Shown here piece after piece: positions 61,421-64,000 of a stretch of 64,000 nt of DNA. The position numbers and the translations under genes were made by a program. Position 1 is the stretch's first letter. Each line of letters opens with the position of its first letter. This DNA comes from Prorocentrum cordatum (Eukaryota; Sar; Dinophyceae; Prorocentrales; Prorocentraceae), in the NCBI GenBank assembly GCA_963575745.1, contig CAUYUJ010005669.1:124001-188000 (forward strand). The letters run 5' to 3'. Under the pieces are notes generated by a model. The model ran no database searches, was not told the origin of the DNA, and saw nothing but the letters and a program-made list of their open reading frames with translations.

Positions 61421-62353
61421 GAGCCCTACTCTGCCCTGGAGCAGGCTGAACTTCAACGGCCGCAAGGGCGCAGCCGCCCACGCATAGTAATATTACTGCA
61501 ATGATTGGCCACTGGTGTCACGAGCGCCCGTGGAGGCGGGAGCCTGCACAGAGACCCGTGGCCGAGGGCGCAGCACCACGCCTCCAGGGAGGAGGAGGAG
61601 GAGGAGGAAGAGGAGGAGGAGGAGGAGGAGGAGGGGGAGGAGGGGGAGGAGGGATCTGTGGAGGGAAAGCGCTGGAGGCTGGATCTACGGGGCACAAGCC
61701 CCGAGCGCCCCAGTCACTAGACTTTCTGCTGCGGTGGTAGGCGTCTGCGCGCTCTCCGCAGGGCCTGCATCAGCTTACTCCAAATTCCTTATTCATCGCC
61801 CCCCCCCCCCCTAAAAAAAAAAAACGGAACCCCCTCCAAATGCGACCTCATATTCCAGACCCCTTCTTCGACGGGTCTCCTTGCTAAACCGGACCCCCAG
61901 GCTCCGATCCAAAGAAAGCGCCCTAATAAACCGGACCCCCCCGGTTGCAAAAAAGGCGTCTTCAAAGACCGAACCGGGGGACGATTAATATGGGATTTAG
62001 AGTAGGCGAGACATTGTGAGAGCATTCAAGGACCACAGGGCAACCAGCGAGCAGGTTGACCGACAGTTGCGTGGCCCCAGCACTTCACAATTTGCAACAA
62101 CTTGTTTTATCCATTGTGCCAGAGCGCGCGCGAGGCTGAGAGATGTTTCCCAACAGCGAGCACAAAAAATTGTGGTTCTCCCATGCCCACTTGTCCCGCA
62201 GAACACCGTCGATGGGTGCTTCGGGCTGCAGGAAAAGGCACGCCAAATTGAGAGAACACGGACCCGACCACCCAGAGCCTTCCCTTCGGCACGAAGTCCT
62301 CATTCAGAACTGATGCTTCTTCCTGAGCGCAAGCAACCGAAGAACCTTCTGTT
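61421..62353. other. No supported gene; GGA array and A-run
   Basis: GGAGGA array at 61588-61650 and C run then poly-A (61800-61824). Two similar pieces with TAAACCGGACCCCC (61885-61900 and 61926-61942) follow. A 148-codon plus-strand ORF at 62016-62462 has no recognisable features. Confidence 0.4.
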
Positions 62354-63260
62354 TCACAAAAGTGCGTTCCTTATCTTTCGCAACTGGCAATATCCAAAGT
62401 CAGGTTTGCAATCCTGGTCCACTCCTGTTTGGCATTCCAGCTCCAGCACGAGCAAGATCTGACAGCGGTGAGGCGGAATCTGATTAGTATCTGCTTTGTT
62501 GGCCGTGAGCCCATCAGCTACTCGAGTTGTACATATATTATACGGGCCAGTGGTCCTCTGGAAATGCTCAAACTTGTCACCATGCCCGGCTAGATAAAAT
62601 GGAGAATAAGCAGCCCTAAGCGACGCAGCCCTCCCCACTGGCCAAAAATTAGAAGCACACCACAAGTTTGAATTAAAAAGTTCAATGGGTGGTTCCTGCC
62701 TTTCCAGAAGCAGTTAACACGATCGAAAACAATGACCAGCTTTAAGTCGGGCCTGTCCCTCTACAGGAGGAATATTCAAAATAGTCAGAACATAGTGTGG
62801 GGACGAATTTTTAGTATCTGGGAGCATGTTTGGAGTATGTTTGGAGTATGTTTGATTTTTCGTCCAAAACCCGCCTCTAGGGGGACATGCCCGACCTAAG
62901 ACCAGCTCCTGGCGCCATTTGCCAGTCAGCACTGTCTCCACGAGTGCTGTCAGATCCGCTTGTGGGAATGCCTGCCTGACGCTGTCGCAAGGGCCCGAGA
63001 CTCCACGGTTCCATGGCGGAGTTGCCAGAAGCAAGACCGAAACCATCTCCACGAAGGATGGGATGGGCCGAACACTGACCGCCAGCTCCATCCGATCCTT
63101 GGGCCCTTCCAGGGTGAGGGAAATTCGGCCTGCACTCGTGGAGCTCCAGGAGGCGAGGAGAGGTGGGGAGCTCCAACCAGTCCTTGGGAGAGGACCCTTT
63201 CTCCATGGAGAAAATGCTAAACATCAAATTCACAAGCTGCCTCGTGATGGAGATGCTCAT
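62354..63260 (-). pseudogene. Possible minus-strand coding relic
   Basis: Minus-strand frames with mixed composition follow one another. From 63260 they read LMFSIFSMEKGSSPKDWLEL; then, in another frame ending at 62714, MELAVSVRPIPSFVEMVSVL and VRQAFPQADLTALVETVLTG. From 62665 they read WCASNFWPVGRAASLRAAYS and HGDKFEHFQRTTGPYNICTT. The region is less GC-rich than its surroundings and lacks simple repeats. The frame changes suggest decay. No family is recognised, and a plus-strand ORF (62919-63527) overlaps. Confidence 0.3.
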
Positions 63261-63569
63261 TTAAAGTTATGCTCGTACTGGCGTGAGAATTCTTATTATT
63301 TGGCTTACGCCGCACCGCCGACCCCTTGGGAGAGAGTCGTTGCTGCTGCTTCTGGGTGCTACGTGACTTGTGCGCTTGTATGTATATCGAAGACGCCTAC
63401 GGCGAATCACCGCCGCCCCCTGCCTTTTTGGGAGCGCCTGCGTGACCGAAAGTTGGATTTGAGCTTGGCCAAGCTATCGGGCCACGCGTCCCCCGAGTGG
63501 GTTTCGAAAGCATTCGGCGAACACTGAGTCGGGCGAGCTATCGGACCAGGTGGTTTCCGAGTTTTCGGG

Positions 63570-64000
63570 CCTCCTAGATGACGTATTGGAGAGGTCTTGG
63601 GCCGTCTTGGAGGCCTATGGCGAGCCTTTTGGGCCGTCCAAGGCCATCTTCAGGCCATCTTGGGCCGTCTTGGGTGCATCTTGAGGCCATCTTAGCCGTC
63701 TTGGAGGCCGTCTTGGCGGCATCTTGGAGACCATCTTGGCCGTCTTGGATGGCATCTTGGGTTTCGTGGGGGCCTCTTGGGCCGTCTTGGGGTCTTGTTG
63801 GGGCCCTCTTTGGGGCCTCTTGGCATGTCATTGGGTCATCTTGGAGGCCTCTTGGGCGCTCTTAGGGCGATGTTGGGGGCCTCTTGGGCCGTCTTGGGTC
63901 GTCGGCCATCTCTGCAGTCGTGGAGGCCATCTTGGGCGTCTCGTGGGCCTCTTGGGCCGTCTTGGGGCCTTCTTGGGGCCGCGTTCGGGGCCTCTTGGGC
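63570..64000. repeat. GGCCGTCTTGGG tandem array, copy running off the window
   Basis: Units GGCCGTCTTGGAGGCC, GGCCATCTTGG and GGGGCCTCTTGG, as at 43615-44095, continue to the last base. Confidence 0.85.

Overview
The window reads as nuclear DNA of a dinoflagellate. The clearest sign is a full 22-nt dinoflagellate spliced-leader (DinoSL) sequence at 2360-2381 in genomic DNA, just upstream of a gene body. Supporting signs are a very GC-rich background, long intronless ORFs beside multi-exon genes whose introns carry homopolymer or microsatellite tracts, a large degenerate PPR array of the type abundant in dinoflagellates, a Ty1/copia element with a methyltransferase-like domain, and dense simple repeats. 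A GC-rich genus such as Prorocentrum is possible, but the species cannot be fixed from this sequence.

Layout. 1-2.2 kb: non-coding, with a 228-bp foldback element. 2.36-5.33 kb: DinoSL, short leader and a decayed array of about 24 PPR repeats, best read as a retroposed mRNA that became a pseudogene. 5.3-12.7 kb: small repeats, exon fragments, a second degenerate SL, two broken coiled-coil coding remnants and an AT-rich island. 13.5-21 kb: one or more multi-exon genes of a transposase-like family, disrupted by a (GT)9 tract and an in-frame TGA. 22-26.6 kb: further exons, including a Cys/His zinc-finger exon, a Lys-Asp repeat protein and a PPR relic. 26.97-28.28 kb: an array of about 60 copies of a 21-bp unit carrying a 14-bp palindrome, with a 315-bp higher-order period. 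28.4-30.6 kb: a 172-aa intronless ORF and a small five-exon gene. 31-32 kb: a diverged ~0.5-kb tandem duplication. 32.2-35.9 kb: an intronless C5-methyltransferase-like protein whose motif-IV cysteine reads as arginine. 37.4-42.05 kb: an RGG-rich protein and a small protein with a (TC)n intron. 43.6-45.1 kb: repeat families.

45.114-55.120 kb: an apparently intact ~10-kb Ty1/copia element with 120-bp LTRs, a primer-binding site and a 3,137-aa frame (Gag, zinc knuckle, protease, methyltransferase-like domain, integrase, RT, RNase H). A second 523-aa ORF lies within it in the +1 frame, and each LTR holds a DinoSL-like remnant. 55.1-64 kb is almost wholly repeats: microsatellites, a ~0.93-kb GGT array, 12-bp, ~90-bp and GGCCGTCTTGGG-type arrays, and one uncertain minus-strand coding relic.

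Three threads link the parts. Spliced-leader traces (2360, 7306, both LTRs) point to RNA-mediated copying. Two C5-methyltransferase-like domains, one cellular and one in the transposon, both have altered motif IV. Inverted-repeat DNA recurs as the foldback family and the palindromic satellite.
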